Shown here in pieces: positions 53,736-54,692 of a stretch of 54,692 nucleotides of DNA. The position numbers and the translations under genes are program-made. Within the stretch, counting starts at the first letter, position 1. Each line of letters starts with the position of its first letter. The notes beneath the pieces were generated by a model. It was given only the letters and a program-made list of their open reading frames with translations, did no database searches and was not told the origin of the DNA. The DNA is from Bacteroidota bacterium (GTDB lineage: Bacteria > Bacteroidota > Bacteroidia > Flavobacteriales > Weeksellaceae). Where the stretch lies: contig JAEZYN010000083.1 of NCBI GenBank assembly GCA_023419095.1, positions 1 through 54,692 of the forward strand, given 5' to 3'.

Positions 53736-54692
53736 ATGATATCCATCCTGTGTCTCATATTCGGCGTTATCCTACTTGCAGTTGTTTTTCCAAGCAGAAG
53801 CAGTAAGATCACGAATGCACTGTATGTGATCATAGGTGTTCTTTTGGCAGTGGTTGCGGCCTTCCGTCCGCCAAACAGTGACCGTGATTATTTGATTTAC
53901 AAGTACTATTGGGATACACGTTTCTTTTTTGACGTAGAATATTCCTTCATCATTATCAAGACGGTTCTGAAAGAATTTTTCGGTTTTCCGGTTCTTTCTC
54001 TTTTCATCGTTTATGCCATCGCAGGCGTATTCGTAAAGCTGCAGGGCATTAAAACGCTTTCTACGACGCTGTTCCTGAGTCTGCTTGTTTACGTCGGAAA
54101 CTATTATCTGGTGCATGAACTTACCCAGATCCGGGCGGGCGTTGCGGCCGGTATTTTTCTCATTTCAATAAAGTATATCTATGAGCGGCGCTTTTGGCCA
54201 TTTTTCCTCCTCATTTTATTGGCAGGATTCTTCCACTATTCCGCTTTTATGGCTTTGCCACTGTACCTGCTAACCCCTACCCAAAAATACCTTAAAGTAT
54301 ATGCCGCTATTATCCCAATCGGCATTATTCTGTTTTTCCTTGGGGTAGATGTAATCGCAAACGTACCGATTCCTTACGTACAGTCCAGGATTGAAATGTA
54401 TAAACTCATGCGCGATAGCGGTATTGACGATGCTGAAGCTTTCAATGTATTCAGTATGAGTTTTCTCACGAAGATTTCGATTTTTTTTATGCTTTATTTT
54501 AACCGTGTAAAATTATTTGATGAAAACAAGTATGCTTATCTGTTGCTTAAGATATATGCAATTTCACTTTTCGTTTTTCCACTGCTTGCAGAAATCCCCG
54601 CATTTTCTTACCGTGTGCAGTCGCTCTTCGGCGTTGTAGATATTATTTTAGTTCCGCTTCTGGCCACGCTTTTCCGTCACAGGCTCGTGGGC
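53736..54692 (+). CDS. EpsG/Wzy-like polymerase, 3' end outside window
   Basis: From ATG 53736 the frame is open to the window edge (319 codons seen). The product is a multi-helix membrane protein: MISILCLIFGVILLAVVFPS, YVIIGVLLAVVAAFRPPNSDRDYLIYKYYW, then ELTQIRAGVAAGIFLISIKYIYERRFWPFFLLILLAGFFHYSAFMALPLYLL. RP-x-x-SDRDY, QIRAG and FHYSA are typical of EpsG-family proteins, which are thought to polymerise exopolysaccharide repeat units. It begins 2 nt after the flippase stop and belongs to the same operon. The stop codon is beyond the window. Confidence 0.88.
   Translation, partial: MISILCLIFGVILLAVVFPSRSSKITNALYVIIGVLLAVVAAFRPPNSDRDYLIYKYYWDTRFFFDVEYSFIIIKTVLKEFFGFPVLSLFIVYAIAGVFVKLQGIKTLSTTLFLSLLVYVGNYYLVHELTQIRAGVAAGIFLISIKYIYERRFWPFFLLILLAGFFHYSAFMALPLYLLTPTQKYLKVYAAIIPIGIILFFLGVDVIANVPIPYVQSRIEMYKLMRDSGIDDAEAFNVFSMSFLTKISIFFMLYFNRVKLFDENKYAYLLLKIYAISLFVFPLLAEIPAFSYRVQSLFGVVDIILVPLLATLFRHRLVG

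Overview
The window looks like a chromosomal segment of a flavobacterium, most likely Weeksellaceae (the Chryseobacterium/Kaistella group). The reasons are: many large secreted proteins with C-terminal type IX secretion (T9SS) sorting domains; promoters of the Bacteroidota form TAnnTTTG in place of -35/-10 boxes; no Shine-Dalgarno sequences before starts; and small families typical of the group (DUF6759-like proteins, small proteins with a PTPIDDY C-terminal anchor, GEVED domains). The genus is inference; no rRNA or tRNA gene was seen.

Layout. (1) 1-1875: 3' part of a reprolysin-like T9SS metalloprotease. (2) 2.0-11.5 kb: ordinary chromosomal genes. These are a secreted protein, two DUF6759-like paralogues flanking trmB, the ribosomal genes rplM-rpsI and rpsB on the minus strand, a small lipoprotein, a small membrane protein, an ELWxxDGT-repeat T9SS protein and a lipoate-protein ligase. 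(3) 11.6-45 kb: an array of six very large T9SS adhesin-like proteins (612 to 2403 aa). Their N-terminal halves differ (beta-helix, PA14-like, FN3-like, GEVED, Ig/PKD-like), but all share a homologous C-terminal module of several hundred residues. Between two of them (about 31.8-33.5 kb) lies a degraded locus: an outer-membrane barrel fragment joined to a di-haem cytochrome c peroxidase fragment, beside a short tandem repeat. (4) 45.1-54.7 kb: an exopolysaccharide/capsule locus. It holds a small PTPIDDY-anchor protein overlapping a PglC-like phosphosugar transferase, a PglD-like acetyltransferase, a PglF/CapD-like dehydratase, a Wza-like export lipoprotein, a Wzc-like tyrosine kinase, a Wzx-like flippase and the start of an EpsG-like polymerase that runs off the window.

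How they fit together. The adhesins would be exported by Sec, cross the outer membrane by T9SS (machinery not in this window) and be attached to the surface or released. The polysaccharide locus begins about 50 nt after the last adhesin and would supply a surface polymer. Small PTPIDDY-anchor proteins occur at both ends of the adhesin array: one just upstream of the 2403-aa adhesin on the minus strand, the other overlapping the PglC-like gene by four bases. This recalls PEP-CTERM/exosortase systems, which are known to associate with exopolysaccharide genes. The most unusual non-coding features are the structured leaders before two adhesin genes (21.69-21.85 kb and 26.46-26.72 kb). An in-frame deletion chimera in the 612-aa adhesin and mosaic base composition in the shared C-terminal modules suggest recombination among the paralogues.
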